Below are positions 8,407 to 16,849 of a stretch of DNA of 41,183 bases, piece after piece. Origin of the DNA: an uncultured Flavobacteriales bacterium (GTDB taxonomy: Bacteria > Bacteroidota > Bacteroidia > Flavobacteriales > BACL11); NCBI GenBank assembly GCA_949372805.1, contig CASIBH010000019.1, positions 1 through 41,183 on the forward strand. Reading direction: 5' to 3'. The first letter of the stretch is position 1. Each line of letters begins with the position of its first letter. The notes beneath the pieces were generated by a model, which searched no databases, was not told the origin of the DNA, and was given only the letters and a program-made list of their open reading frames with translations. A program made the translations under genes and the position numbers.

Positions 8407-9315
8407 TTATAAGAATCTTGGATTCTTGTATTTTTTAAGTTGATTTTCCACTTTGATTTTAAAGTCATATCCTAACATAATCTCTATACTATTTTTATTA
8501 ATGTCACTAAAAACAAGATCATATGCTATTCCCATTTTTAAATCCTCAATAATTTCTGCTCCTGTTAAAATAACTAAACCTTCATCTAATCTGTAGCTAA
8601 GTCCTCCCCATAGCTTATCATTATAAATCAAGTTAGTATTAATATCAAGCTGAGATGTAGTTCCGTCAGATTTTAAATAAATGGAAGGATTTAGTGATAG
8701 TGTAGAACTAATTTGGTGATAAAGACCCGTAATCAAAAAATAATGTTGTGATAATTCATAAGATGTATTATCAGATCGTTCTATACTAGGGTTATTAACA
8801 TGACTTGTTGAAAGACCAAAGTAAGCATCTTGAGTGTTGAAATAAACACCAAAACCTAAGTCAAATGCACTTCCAGAAATACTTTCATTTGGGATTGCCA
8901 CATCTCCACCTGATGCAGGATTTAATAATGATCCATCAAGACCACTTTGGATAATACCTAAATTTAAACCTAATCCAAGTTGACCAGAACCAACTTGAGT
9001 TCTGTAAGCATAACTAAGTGAAACTGATGTATTTTCAAATTGAGCAATTTCATCAGAGATAATACTTAAACCTAACCCTCCATTTAGTGCGCTAACAGGA
9101 AGGTGTCCACTAATATTTGTAGTTTTTGGAGCTCCCTCAAACCCAGTCCACTGAGACCTAAAAAGTCCAATAAGTGATATAGCTTGATTACTACCTGCAT
9201 AAGCTGGGTTGTTTGCTAGTTTATTAAACATATTCTGACTAAACTGAGCATCTTGTTGAGCAACAACAAAAGTAGTAGAGTAGCAAAATAAAACAAGAAG
9301 AAATATTTTTTTCAT
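8407..9315 (-). CDS. porP: T9SS outer-membrane protein of the PorP/SprF family
   Basis: This 302-residue protein has a signal peptide (about 19 residues, cleaved before QQDAQFSQ) and the family N-terminus QFSQNMFNKLANNPAYAGS, followed by GLFRSQWTGFEGAP. The rest is a string of amphipathic beta-strands expected to form a 14-strand outer-membrane barrel, ending in a short basic tail. PorP/SprF proteins act at the outer membrane in type IX secretion, and some partner specific surface proteins such as SprB. Several paralogues normally occur per genome; the call porP rests on its place directly before gldK, the same order as porPKLMN of Porphyromonas. A TAnnTTTG box lies about 57 bases upstream. 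Confidence 0.88.
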   Translation of the reverse strand: MKKIFLLVLFCYSTTFVVAQQDAQFSQNMFNKLANNPAYAGSNQAISLIGLFRSQWTGFEGAPKTTNISGHLPVSALNGGLGLSIISDEIAQFENTSVSLSYAYRTQVGSGQLGLGLNLGIIQSGLDGSLLNPASGGDVAIPNESISGSAFDLGFGVYFNTQDAYFGLSTSHVNNPSIERSDNTSYELSQHYFLITGLYHQISSTLSLNPSIYLKSDGTTSQLDINTNLIYNDKLWGGLSYRLDEGLVILTGAEIIEDLKMGIAYDLVFSDINKNSIEIMLGYDFKIKVENQLKKYKNPRFL

Positions 9316-9371
9316 ATGGTTTAAAAAGTTAACTAACTATAATTTTTTGCGCTAAATTAAGCAATTTTTAA

Positions 9372-9379
9372 CAAATCTA
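9372..9379 (-). promoter_or_regulatory. Candidate -7 promoter box for the porP-gldKLMN operon
   Basis: TAGATTTG on the minus strand fits the Bacteroidota consensus TAnnTTTG exactly. No TTG occurs at the usual 17-23 base spacing upstream, so the -33 half is weak. It would give a leader of about 50 bases before porP. The 146-base gap that holds it (9316-9461) has no other clear feature. Confidence 0.45.
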
Positions 9380-9461
9380 AGAATACGAAAGTAGATAAAT
9401 TAACTCTAAAGCTCTCTAAATACATGTGAATTAAAAACTTAACTTAATAAAAATAACCCCT

Positions 9462-10619
9462 CTAACTAAGTTTATTGAAAGTTTTAATCCACCTCTCAGG
9501 AACCTCACCTTTATTAGCAAGTTCGTAATCTGAATATGAGCATGCTACATAAAAACAATCTAATTCGTTATGTGATGCAGATTTAAAAGGAACCCCCATC
9601 CACCAGCGACCACTTAGATTACTTTTATAAAATATAATTTCATTTTTACCATCTTCAAATGTGACAGTATATTTTATACAGTTTTTAATATTTGGATTTA
9701 ATTCATTTTTTCTAGCCCGATAACCAAGTAAAAAATACCAAATCATTTGAGCAATTAATTTGGCAGTTTGACTATCTCCATCGAGTTTTTGATTATATTC
9801 AGAAATAGCAATACAACTAATCTTATCACTAATACCAGCATACCTCATTAACTTACAAGCCTCTTCACCATTAAAGCCATTTGGAGAACTATAACAATTA
9901 GCTGGAGCAAAAATATTTTGTACTGACGAGAGATCAAAGCTTAGAAAGTCAGTATTCCTCATTACTGGCTCAATATTTTCAATAGCAGATTTCACTTCAC
10001 CCAATCTAATAGCATCAAAAGATAGAGACTCTAGCATTTCTAGAGCCAAACTAGAAACATAATAACTTTGATAACCAATATTTGAATAATTAAAAAGATG
10101 GTTTGGTTTTGTATTAAGAATCTTTCCAAGGTAAGATTTATTTGAAAGAATATCCTTTTCATTACCAATATCAAATGAGCTATCTACAACACTAAATGAA
10201 ATTGTTTTATCCAATTTAGAATATGCTTTATAAACGGCATAAGAGATATCTTGCCCTCCATTTATTACCAGAGGAATTATCCCATTGTAAACAAGCTCTC
10301 TGATAACATTTTGTATTATTTCAAAGGACTCTTTTCTATTTTCTGCGAGCTTAAGATCACCTAAATCACATATTCTAGGTTTGTTGTCAATGTGTAAATC
10401 ATATAATTCCTTTCTGATTTTACACGATTTAGAATAACTATTATTATCAGATCCATTGTACTCATTTACACTTAGAATTGCAATTTCACAAAATTTTACA
10501 TCAGGAAATTTTTTTGAAGAATGAAAATCAATGTTTGTTCCAATTTGAGTTACCAACCAATCACTATTTAAAAACAAACTATCATCATTAGGATGAAAAA
10601 AAGATTTTAAATCTAGCAT
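9462..10619 (-). CDS. Degenerate arginase/formimidoylglutamase-family protein
   Basis: This 385-residue protein has the layout of the ureohydrolase (arginase/agmatinase/HutG) fold and is often labelled formimidoylglutamase in flavobacteria. The family needs GGDHS, DAHxD and DxD to bind two manganese ions. Here the corresponding segments are NGGQDIS (121-126), VDSSFDIG (Asp146, Asp150) and LSFDLSSV (Asp229), so both histidines and some aspartates are replaced. The fold-typical APANCYSSPNGFNGEEA segment remains, and an extra C-terminal part of about 100 residues with GRWWMGVPF is present. No signal peptide. Catalysis as a ureohydrolase is doubtful; a structural or regulatory role is possible but unproven. 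It lies 15 bases after topA and is probably co-transcribed with it. Confidence 0.75.
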   Translation of the reverse strand: MLDLKSFFHPNDDSLFLNSDWLVTQIGTNIDFHSSKKFPDVKFCEIAILSVNEYNGSDNNSYSKSCKIRKELYDLHIDNKPRICDLGDLKLAENRKESFEIIQNVIRELVYNGIIPLVINGGQDISYAVYKAYSKLDKTISFSVVDSSFDIGNEKDILSNKSYLGKILNTKPNHLFNYSNIGYQSYYVSSLALEMLESLSFDAIRLGEVKSAIENIEPVMRNTDFLSFDLSSVQNIFAPANCYSSPNGFNGEEACKLMRYAGISDKISCIAISEYNQKLDGDSQTAKLIAQMIWYFLLGYRARKNELNPNIKNCIKYTVTFEDGKNEIIFYKSNLSGRWWMGVPFKSASHNELDCFYVACSYSDYELANKGEVPERWIKTFNKLS

Positions 10620-10634
10620 GATTAAATTATTTTA

Positions 10635-12950
10635 CTATTTTTTTTTATTATTCTCCATCAAATTTAAACAATCTTCTCGAGTCAGTGACTTAGGATCAAC
10701 GTCTTTAGGGATTTTTACATTAATTTTTTTACCCTTATCAGGAGTAACTTGAATAAACACACCATATCTTCCATTTAAAACTTGCACATGTGGACTCCCT
10801 TCAAAATTAGCAACTAATCTATCTTTATCGGCTTGTATTTTAATTTCAATTAATTCAATAGCTCTTTCTAAAGAAATTGTTAAAGGATCTTCATTATCAT
10901 CTTTTTTTATAGAAGTAAATTTACCGTCAAACCTTAAGTAAGGACCAAAACGACCAATAGCAGCTACGATATTTTCTTCTTTATAAACACCAACAACTCT
11001 AGGCAAATCATATAATTTCATTGCTTCTTCAAGAGTAATTGTTTGAATTGTCTGCCCTTTAAGCAAAGAGGCATATTTAGGTTTTGGAGCATCTTCATCT
11101 TCGCTTTTCTCACCTAAAACTACCATTGGTCCAAAAGGACCAATTCTTGCATATAAATTTTTTCCTGATTTGGCATCAACACCTAACAACCTTTCCCCTA
11201 ATGCTTTTCCAGCAGAATCTGAAACTACATTTACTTTATCATGAAATCCTTTATAAAAATTAGCAATCATTTCATTCCAAACTTTTTTTCCTTCTGCAAT
11301 TTCATCAAATTCATTTTCAACACTTGCAGTAAAACTATATTGCATCACATCATTAAAATTTTCAAGTAAAAAATCAGTTACAACAATTCCTATATCAGTT
11401 GGAAATAACTTATTTTTTTCTGCTCCTGTCATTGAAGAGATCTCTTTTGCTTCAAGTTGGTTATGTTTAAGCTCTATTACTTTTGATATTCTTTCATACC
11501 CATCTCTTGTATCTTTCTCAACGTACCCTCTCTTTTGAACAGTTGTAATAGTAGCAGCATATGTCGAAGGTCTTCCAATCCCTAATTCTTCCATTTTCTT
11601 AACAAGGCTAGCCTCAGTATATCTAGCAGGATGTCTTGTGAATTGTTCGGATGCAAGACCATCTTTTAATTCTAACTTCTCACCTATTTCAAGTTTTGGC
11701 AAAACACCTTTTTCTGATTGAATTTCATCATCTTTTCCTTCCAGATAAACTTTCATAAACCCCTCAAATGTTATAATCTCCCCTCTAGCTATTAAATTAT
11801 CAGATGAATTAGAAAGACCCACAGTAACAACAGTTCTATCGATTTTCGCATCGGACATTTGAGAAGAAATAGTTCTTTTCCAAATTAAATCATAAAGTTT
11901 TTGATGAGAAGAATCTCCATCAACATGTTTATTTTCCATGTAAGACGGTCTTATAGCCTCATGAGCCTCTTGCGCGCCCTTAGCTTTACTTGAATATGTT
12001 CTTCTTTGGGAATACTCCTGACCATACAATTTAGTAATTTGATTTTCAGCTGCATCCAATGCATCTTGAGATAGATTTACACTATCTGTTCTCATGTATG
12101 TTATTTTTCCTTGCTCATAAAGTTTTTGAGCAACCATCATTGTTTGATTAACTGAAAAACCTAGTTTTCTAGAAGCTTCTTGTTGTAGAGTAGATGTTGT
12201 AAATGGTGCTGTTGGAGATTTCTTAGCAGCTTTTTTCTCTAAATTTTTTATAATATAATCAGCATCTTTACAACTCAACATAAAGCCATTTGCCTCATCA
12301 TATGTTTTAAATCTTTTTGGATGCTCTGTTTTAATCACCTCTCCGCTTTCATTAAGCAAATAAATAACTACTTTAAAATCTGAAGTAGATTGAAAATTTG
12401 TAATTTCTTGCTCTCTTTCAACTATTAATCTTACAGCAACAGATTGCACCCTACCAGCTGATAGACCTTGTTTTACTTTCCTCCAAAGAACTGGAGACAG
12501 CTCAAAACCAACTAATCTGTCCAAAACCCTTCTAGCTTGCTGAGCATTCACTAAATTTATATCTAGCGTTCTTGGATTTTCAACTGCCTTTAAAATTGCT
12601 TTTTTTGTTATTTCATGAAAAACAATTCTTTTTGTTTTTGTAGCATCAAGTTTTAATGCTTCAGTAAGATGCCAAGCAATAGCCTCTCCCTCTCTATCCT
12701 CATCTGTTGCCAGCCAAACAGTATCAACTTTTTTAACAGCACTTTTAAGGACACTAACAACTTTTTTCTTATCCTCAGAAACTACATAGTTAGGTGCAAA
12801 ACCATTTTGAATATCAATAGACATACCACCTTTAGATGGAAGATCCCTTATGTGACCAATACTTGATTCAACAATAAAATCTTTACCTAAGTATCCTTGT
12901 ATAATTTTCTTTTTGGCTGGAGACTCAACAATAACTAAGTTTTTAGACAT
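10635..12950 (-). CDS. topA: DNA topoisomerase I (type IA)
   Basis: This 771-residue enzyme relaxes negative supercoils by single-strand cleavage. The TOPRIM domain is at the N-terminus (NLVIVESPAKKKIIQGYLG, and DEDREGEAIAWH near residue 82), the cap/hinge motifs follow (VNAQQARRVLDRLVGFELSP, GLSAGRVQSVAVRL), and the catalytic tyrosine is Tyr285 in ITYMRTDSVNLS. RPSTYAATI and GRFGPYLR blocks are present. The C-terminal part shows repeated TopoI-C-like units (GPFGPMVVLGE, GRFGPYLRFDGK, GRYGVFIQV) and no four-cysteine zinc fingers, as is common in Bacteroidetes. ATG start. It is the first gene of a two-gene minus-strand unit diverging from miaB. Confidence 0.97.
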   Translation of the reverse strand: MSKNLVIVESPAKKKIIQGYLGKDFIVESSIGHIRDLPSKGGMSIDIQNGFAPNYVVSEDKKKVVSVLKSAVKKVDTVWLATDEDREGEAIAWHLTEALKLDATKTKRIVFHEITKKAILKAVENPRTLDINLVNAQQARRVLDRLVGFELSPVLWRKVKQGLSAGRVQSVAVRLIVEREQEITNFQSTSDFKVVIYLLNESGEVIKTEHPKRFKTYDEANGFMLSCKDADYIIKNLEKKAAKKSPTAPFTTSTLQQEASRKLGFSVNQTMMVAQKLYEQGKITYMRTDSVNLSQDALDAAENQITKLYGQEYSQRRTYSSKAKGAQEAHEAIRPSYMENKHVDGDSSHQKLYDLIWKRTISSQMSDAKIDRTVVTVGLSNSSDNLIARGEIITFEGFMKVYLEGKDDEIQSEKGVLPKLEIGEKLELKDGLASEQFTRHPARYTEASLVKKMEELGIGRPSTYAATITTVQKRGYVEKDTRDGYERISKVIELKHNQLEAKEISSMTGAEKNKLFPTDIGIVVTDFLLENFNDVMQYSFTASVENEFDEIAEGKKVWNEMIANFYKGFHDKVNVVSDSAGKALGERLLGVDAKSGKNLYARIGPFGPMVVLGEKSEDEDAPKPKYASLLKGQTIQTITLEEAMKLYDLPRVVGVYKEENIVAAIGRFGPYLRFDGKFTSIKKDDNEDPLTISLERAIELIEIKIQADKDRLVANFEGSPHVQVLNGRYGVFIQVTPDKGKKINVKIPKDVDPKSLTREDCLNLMENNKKK

Positions 12951-12963
12951 GTGTTTTTTTTTG

Positions 12964-12971
12964 CAAATTAA
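12964..12971 (-). promoter_or_regulatory. Possible -7 box for topA
   Basis: TTAATTTG on the minus strand matches TAnnTTTG at all but the second position and lies 13 bases before the topA start. No convincing -33 TTG is seen at normal spacing. Confidence 0.3.
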
Positions 12972-13050
12972 AGAAAGATTTTTGTAAATAAAAAAATGAT
13001 TTTAGGCCTGATTTAAATTATATTATTATATAATATATATATTTAATCTA

Positions 13051-13063
13051 TGACATATTGTCA
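13051..13063. repeat. Short inverted repeat in the topA-miaB gap
   Basis: TGACA (13051-13055), a 3-base spacer and TGTCA (13059-13063) form a 13-base dyad, placed just upstream of the miaB -7 box where a dimeric regulator or the RNA polymerase would bind. A related half, TGACATATT, recurs before groES at 17176-17184. No known regulator is recognised. Confidence 0.35.
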
Positions 13064-13071
13064 GTTTTTAT

Positions 13072-13079
13072 TACTTTTG
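13072..13079 (+). promoter_or_regulatory. -7 promoter box for the miaB operon
   Basis: TACTTTTG is an exact TAnnTTTG match, 16 bases before the miaB ATG at 13096. The -33 half is not obvious. The predicted leader is only about 10-13 bases long. Confidence 0.5.
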
Positions 13080-13095
13080 GACTTTTAAATTGAAT

Positions 13096-14547
13096 ATGAA
13101 TATTGAAACATTACTAACTAAAAAAATTGATGAGGATAAGCAAGGTAATGTCTTAGAAATTAATAATTCTAAAAAAGGATCAAAAAAACTCTACATAGAA
13201 AGTTATGGCTGTCAAATGAACTTTGCAGACAGTGAAGTTGTTGCATCAATTTTATTGAAAGAAAATTTTAGTACAACAAAAGATATTACAAAAGCAGATT
13301 TAGTTTTTGTTAATACATGCTCAATTAGAGATAAAGCAGAGCAGACTGTAAGAAAAAGATTAGAACTTTATAATTCAATTAAAAAAACATCAAACCCATC
13401 AATGATTGTGGGAGTACTAGGCTGTATGGCTGAGCGATTAAAAGAAAAATTTTTAGAAGAAGAAAAATTAGTTGATATTGTTGTGGGACCAGATTCATAC
13501 AGAGATCTTCCCAATTTAATAAAAGAAGCAAATGATGGCAGAAAAGCTGTCAATGTAATTTTATCTAAAGAAGAGACCTATGCAGACATTAGTCCAGTAA
13601 GATTAGGTAGTAATGGGGTCACTGCTTTTGTCTCTATAACAAGAGGTTGTGACAATATGTGTACTTTTTGTGTTGTCCCATACACAAGGGGCAGGGAAAG
13701 AAGCCGAGATCCAGAAAGTATTTTAAATGAATGTAATAATTTATTTAAAGATGGGTATAGAGAAGTAACCCTTCTTGGACAAAATGTTGACTCATATTTA
13801 TGGTATGGAGGCGGTCCAAAAAGAAGCTTTAAAAAGGCAACATTTGAACAAAAAGAAAATGCAGTTAATTTTGCACAACTATTAGAAAAAGTTGCACAAA
13901 TAAATCCAAAATTAAGAATTAGATTTTCAACTTCAAACCCTCAAGACATGATGGATAGTGTAATTGATGTAATTGCAAAATTCAAAAATATTTGCAACTA
14001 CATTCATTTACCGGTTCAGTCAGGAAGCAGTAAAATTTTGGAGAAAATGAATAGAGGATACAACAGGCAAGAGTACATAAACTTGATTGATAAAATTAAA
14101 ACTAAAATCCCTGATTGTACAGTGTCAATGGATATGATAATAGGTTTTTGTGGAGAAACAGAAAAAGATCATTTAGAAACATTAAGCTTGATGGATTATG
14201 TTAAATATGACTATGGTTATATGTTTAAGTATTCTGAACGACCAAATACAGCTGCATCACGAAAATTTAAGGATGATATTAGCGAGGAAGTAAAACAAAG
14301 AAGATTAGTTGAAGTAATAGCCAAACAACAAAAACAATCACTTGAAAATAATAAAAAAAGAATCAATCAAACATATGAAGTTTTAATAGAAGGCACTTCA
14401 AAAAAATCTCAATTACACTATTACGGAAGAACAACTCATAACTGCGTGGTAGTTTTTGAAAAGAACATGTTAAATCCTGGCGAATATGTAAAAGTAAAAA
14501 TACATGACTGTACAGCAGGAACATTAAAAGGTAAAGTTGTAAAATAA
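13096..14547 (+). CDS. miaB: tRNA-2-methylthio-N6-dimethylallyladenosine synthase
   Basis: This 483-residue radical-SAM methylthiotransferase adds the methylthio group to i6A37 of tRNAs that read UNN codons. The N-terminal MTTase domain has its three cluster cysteines in YGCQMNFADSE, NTCSIRDKAE and LGCMAERL; the radical-SAM domain has CDNMCTFC (Cys185, Cys189, Cys192), preceded by VSITRG and followed by VVPYTRGRERSR; a TRAM domain closes the protein (about 415-480). An upstream in-frame TTG at 13090 exists, but ATG at 13096 is preferred because the TAnnTTTG box sits close before it. It leads an operon in which the sigma-54 activator starts directly after its stop. Confidence 0.97.
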   Translation: MNIETLLTKKIDEDKQGNVLEINNSKKGSKKLYIESYGCQMNFADSEVVASILLKENFSTTKDITKADLVFVNTCSIRDKAEQTVRKRLELYNSIKKTSNPSMIVGVLGCMAERLKEKFLEEEKLVDIVVGPDSYRDLPNLIKEANDGRKAVNVILSKEETYADISPVRLGSNGVTAFVSITRGCDNMCTFCVVPYTRGRERSRDPESILNECNNLFKDGYREVTLLGQNVDSYLWYGGGPKRSFKKATFEQKENAVNFAQLLEKVAQINPKLRIRFSTSNPQDMMDSVIDVIAKFKNICNYIHLPVQSGSSKILEKMNRGYNRQEYINLIDKIKTKIPDCTVSMDMIIGFCGETEKDHLETLSLMDYVKYDYGYMFKYSERPNTAASRKFKDDISEEVKQRRLVEVIAKQQKQSLENNKKRINQTYEVLIEGTSKKSQLHYYGRTTHNCVVVFEKNMLNPGEYVKVKIHDCTAGTLKGKVVK

Positions 14548-15714
14548 ATGGATATTAAAACTTCAAAACAGAGATTTGGCATCATAGGAAATAATATTTT
14601 GCTAAACAGAGCAGTTAAGGTTGCGCTGCAAGTTGCTAAAACTGATATTTCTGTTCTAATCAGCGGTGAAAGTGGAACTGGAAAGGAAACAATTCCACAG
14701 ATCATTCATCATAATAGTAATAGAAAACACAATAATTTTATTGCTGTTAACTGTGGTGCTATACCAGAAGGAACAATAGATAGTGAGCTTTTTGGGCATG
14801 AAAAAGGAGCTTTCACTGGTGCAAATGAAACAAGAAAAGGATATTTTGAAGCAGCAAATAATGGAACTATATTCCTTGATGAAATTGGTGAGCTTCCACT
14901 CTCATCCCAAGTAAGACTTTTAAGAATTCTTGAAAATGGCGAATATATAAAGGTAGGCTCATCTAAGTCTCAAAAAACAAATGTTAGAATAATTGCCGCT
15001 ACAAATATTAACATGCAGGAAAATGTTAAAAAAGGAAAGTTTAGAGAAGATTTGTATTACAGATTGAATACAATTAGTATCCATCTACCGCCACTTAGAA
15101 AAAGAAAAGATGATATTAATTTATTATTTCGGAAATTCGCAAATGATTTTGCAGAGAAATACAGCACTCCTCCTGTAGAGCTTGAAAAAGATGCTGCAGA
15201 GCTACTTCAAAATTATTATTGGCCGGGAAATGTGAGACAATTAAAGAATTTTGTAGCACAAATTTCAGTTATTGAAAAAGAGAGAAATATTTCATTAGAA
15301 AATCTCAAATCACATTTACCAGAAAACATATCAACAACACCTGCTATTTTTAATGATGAGGAAAAAGCAGATATTTCTGAAAGAGAAATTTTATACAAAG
15401 TTCTCTTTGATATGAAAAAAGACCTTAGGGATCTTAAAAAGATAACATATAATCTGATTAACGATAATCAAAATAATAACTCAAAAGAAAGTACAAAAGA
15501 TATTTTTAATGAAATTAAAGATACAGCTCCAAATGAAGTTATAAAGGAACAAAACATAATAGAAATTGAAGAAAACCTTTCACTTATGCAACAAGAAAAA
15601 AAATTAATTATTAAAGCTTTAAACAAACATAAAGACAGAAGAAAAGATGCAGCAAAAGAGCTTGGCATTTCTGAAAGAACTCTTTATAGAAAAATTAAAG
15701 AGTTTGAAATTTAA
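14548..15714 (+). CDS. Sigma-54-dependent transcriptional activator (AAA+ plus Fis-type HTH)
   Basis: This 388-residue protein activates RpoN promoters by ATP hydrolysis. The AAA+ domain starts near residue 10 and has Walker A GESGTGKE (40-47), the sigma-54 contact loop GAFTGA (87-92), Walker B TIFLDEIGEL and the sensor segment VRIIAATN, then YYRLNTISIHLPPLRKR and NYYWPGNVRQLKN. A polar linker of about 80 residues leads to a C-terminal Fis-type helix-turn-helix, KDAAKELGISERTLYRKIKEFEI. There is no receiver, GAF or PAS domain, so no input domain is visible. Its ATG follows the miaB stop with no gap, and lptE starts 1 base after its own stop. Targets are unknown; a sigma-54-like promoter lies before groES. 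Confidence 0.93.
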   Translation: MDIKTSKQRFGIIGNNILLNRAVKVALQVAKTDISVLISGESGTGKETIPQIIHHNSNRKHNNFIAVNCGAIPEGTIDSELFGHEKGAFTGANETRKGYFEAANNGTIFLDEIGELPLSSQVRLLRILENGEYIKVGSSKSQKTNVRIIAATNINMQENVKKGKFREDLYYRLNTISIHLPPLRKRKDDINLLFRKFANDFAEKYSTPPVELEKDAAELLQNYYWPGNVRQLKNFVAQISVIEKERNISLENLKSHLPENISTTPAIFNDEEKADISEREILYKVLFDMKKDLRDLKKITYNLINDNQNNNSKESTKDIFNEIKDTAPNEVIKEQNIIEIEENLSLMQQEKKLIIKALNKHKDRRKDAAKELGISERTLYRKIKEFEI

Positions 15715-15715
15715 C

Positions 15716-16210
15716 ATGATTAAATCAATTACAATATCATTCTTATTATTATGCAGTTCATGCGGAATTTATTCTTTTAGTGGATCTTCAATTCCTTCTG
15801 AGGCTAAAAGTATATCTATTGATTATTTTGAAAACAATGCTCTTACAAAACAACCTATACTAAGCCAAATTATTAGCGAGAAATTAAAAGATTTTTTTGT
15901 GCAAAGAACAAATCTTCAATTAGAAAATCAAGATGGAGATTTACACTTTAGCGGAGAGATAACTAAATACGAGATTAAGCCCATGTCAATTAATTCAAAT
16001 GAAACCGCCGGGCAAAATAGACTAACAATTTCTATCAAAGTTAAATACAGTAATCGCTTTCAATCTGAAAATAATTTTGATCAAACTTTTAGCAGATATA
16101 AAGATTTTGACAGTAACTTAAATTTAAATGTTATTGAGGAAGAATTAATAGACGAGATAAGCAAACAGCTAATTGATGATGTTTTTAATAAATCCGTCGT
16201 AAATTGGTAA
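15716..16210 (+). CDS. lptE: LPS-assembly lipoprotein LptE
   Basis: This 164-residue outer-membrane lipoprotein should plug and assist LptD in inserting LPS into the outer leaflet. I chose ATG at 15716, one base after the preceding stop, because it gives a lipoprotein signal MIKSITISFLLLCSSC with Cys16; the longer TTG-started frame would overlap the activator gene and bury the signal. The mature part GIYSFSGSSIPSEAKSISI, the central DLHFSGEITKYEIKP and RLTISIKVKYSN match the LptE pattern seen in Bacteroidetes (alpha/beta fold with a repeated strand). Its end overlaps the start of the next gene by 7 bases, indicating translational coupling. Confidence 0.87.
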   Translation: MIKSITISFLLLCSSCGIYSFSGSSIPSEAKSISIDYFENNALTKQPILSQIISEKLKDFFVQRTNLQLENQDGDLHFSGEITKYEIKPMSINSNETAGQNRLTISIKVKYSNRFQSENNFDQTFSRYKDFDSNLNLNVIEEELIDEISKQLIDDVFNKSVVNW

Positions 16211-16848
16211 GAAATAATACAATAGAAAATGCATTATTGAATGTGAGTTCAATTGATGAAAATATGGTAACTAATTTAAATCAAATTATAAAAAAATACC
16301 CTTATTTTTCATCAGCACATATTCTTCTAAGCAAAGGATTAAAAAATATTGATAGTATACGATTTAATCATAAAATCAAAATTGCCGCAGCATATTCAGA
16401 AAATAGAAAAGTTTTATTTGATATAATTTCTAATAATAATTTTACTATTGAAAAAGTAGAACCACTACAAACTAAATCCAATATAGAAGTACTTAATTTT
16501 TCAGAAAATGAGATGCATTCTTTTTCAGAATGGTTAGCAATTACTAAAGTATCTAAGATAAAAAGATTAAAAGTTGACGAAAAAGAATTAATAGATAATT
16601 TTATTGATCTCAAACCGAGTATTAAAATAAATAAAGACAAAAAATTCTTTAAACCAACAGAAAATGCTAAGAAAAGTTTAGAAGAAAACACAGAAATTGT
16701 TACTGAAACTTTGGCTAAAGTTTATCTAGTACAAGGACATTTTGAAAAAGCAATTTATGCATATGAAAAATTAAAATTGAAATTTCCACAAAAAAGTGGT
16801 TTCTTTGCAGAACAAATTAAAATAATTTTAGAAATAAAAAATAAATAA
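16204..16848 (+). CDS. Flavobacterial TPR-like protein between lptE and secG
   Basis: This 214-residue protein of unknown function is recognised from its block KYPYFSSAHILLSKGLKN followed by AAAYSENRKVLFDII, which I recall in flavobacterial proteins at this position, and from a C-terminal TPR-like unit (LAKVYLVQGHFEKAIYAYEKLKLKFP). The middle (about 75-155) is Lys-rich and weakly conserved in look. No signal peptide or membrane segment is seen, so it is probably cytoplasmic. The start is taken as TTG at 16204, overlapping the lptE stop; the next in-frame ATG (16264) would remove the first 20 residues. secG starts 1 base after its stop. A role in envelope or Sec function is suggested only by position. 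Confidence 0.7.
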   Translation: MVRNNTIENALLNVSSIDENMVTNLNQIIKKYPYFSSAHILLSKGLKNIDSIRFNHKIKIAAAYSENRKVLFDIISNNNFTIEKVEPLQTKSNIEVLNFSENEMHSFSEWLAITKVSKIKRLKVDEKELIDNFIDLKPSIKINKDKKFFKPTENAKKSLEENTEIVTETLAKVYLVQGHFEKAIYAYEKLKLKFPQKSGFFAEQIKIILEIKNK

Positions 16849-16849
16849 C

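Noticed and set aside
9359-9427. Possible 22-codon ORF on the minus strand upstream of porP
   Set aside because: It overlaps the candidate promoter box, has no supporting features and is of a length expected by chance in AT-rich DNA.
12669-12866. 65-codon open frame antisense to topA
   Set aside because: Inside the TOPRIM-coding part of topA; no start signal or recognisable product.
15647-15715. Upstream TTG extension of lptE
   Set aside because: It would overlap the activator gene by 68 bases and place 23 polar residues before the lipoprotein signal.
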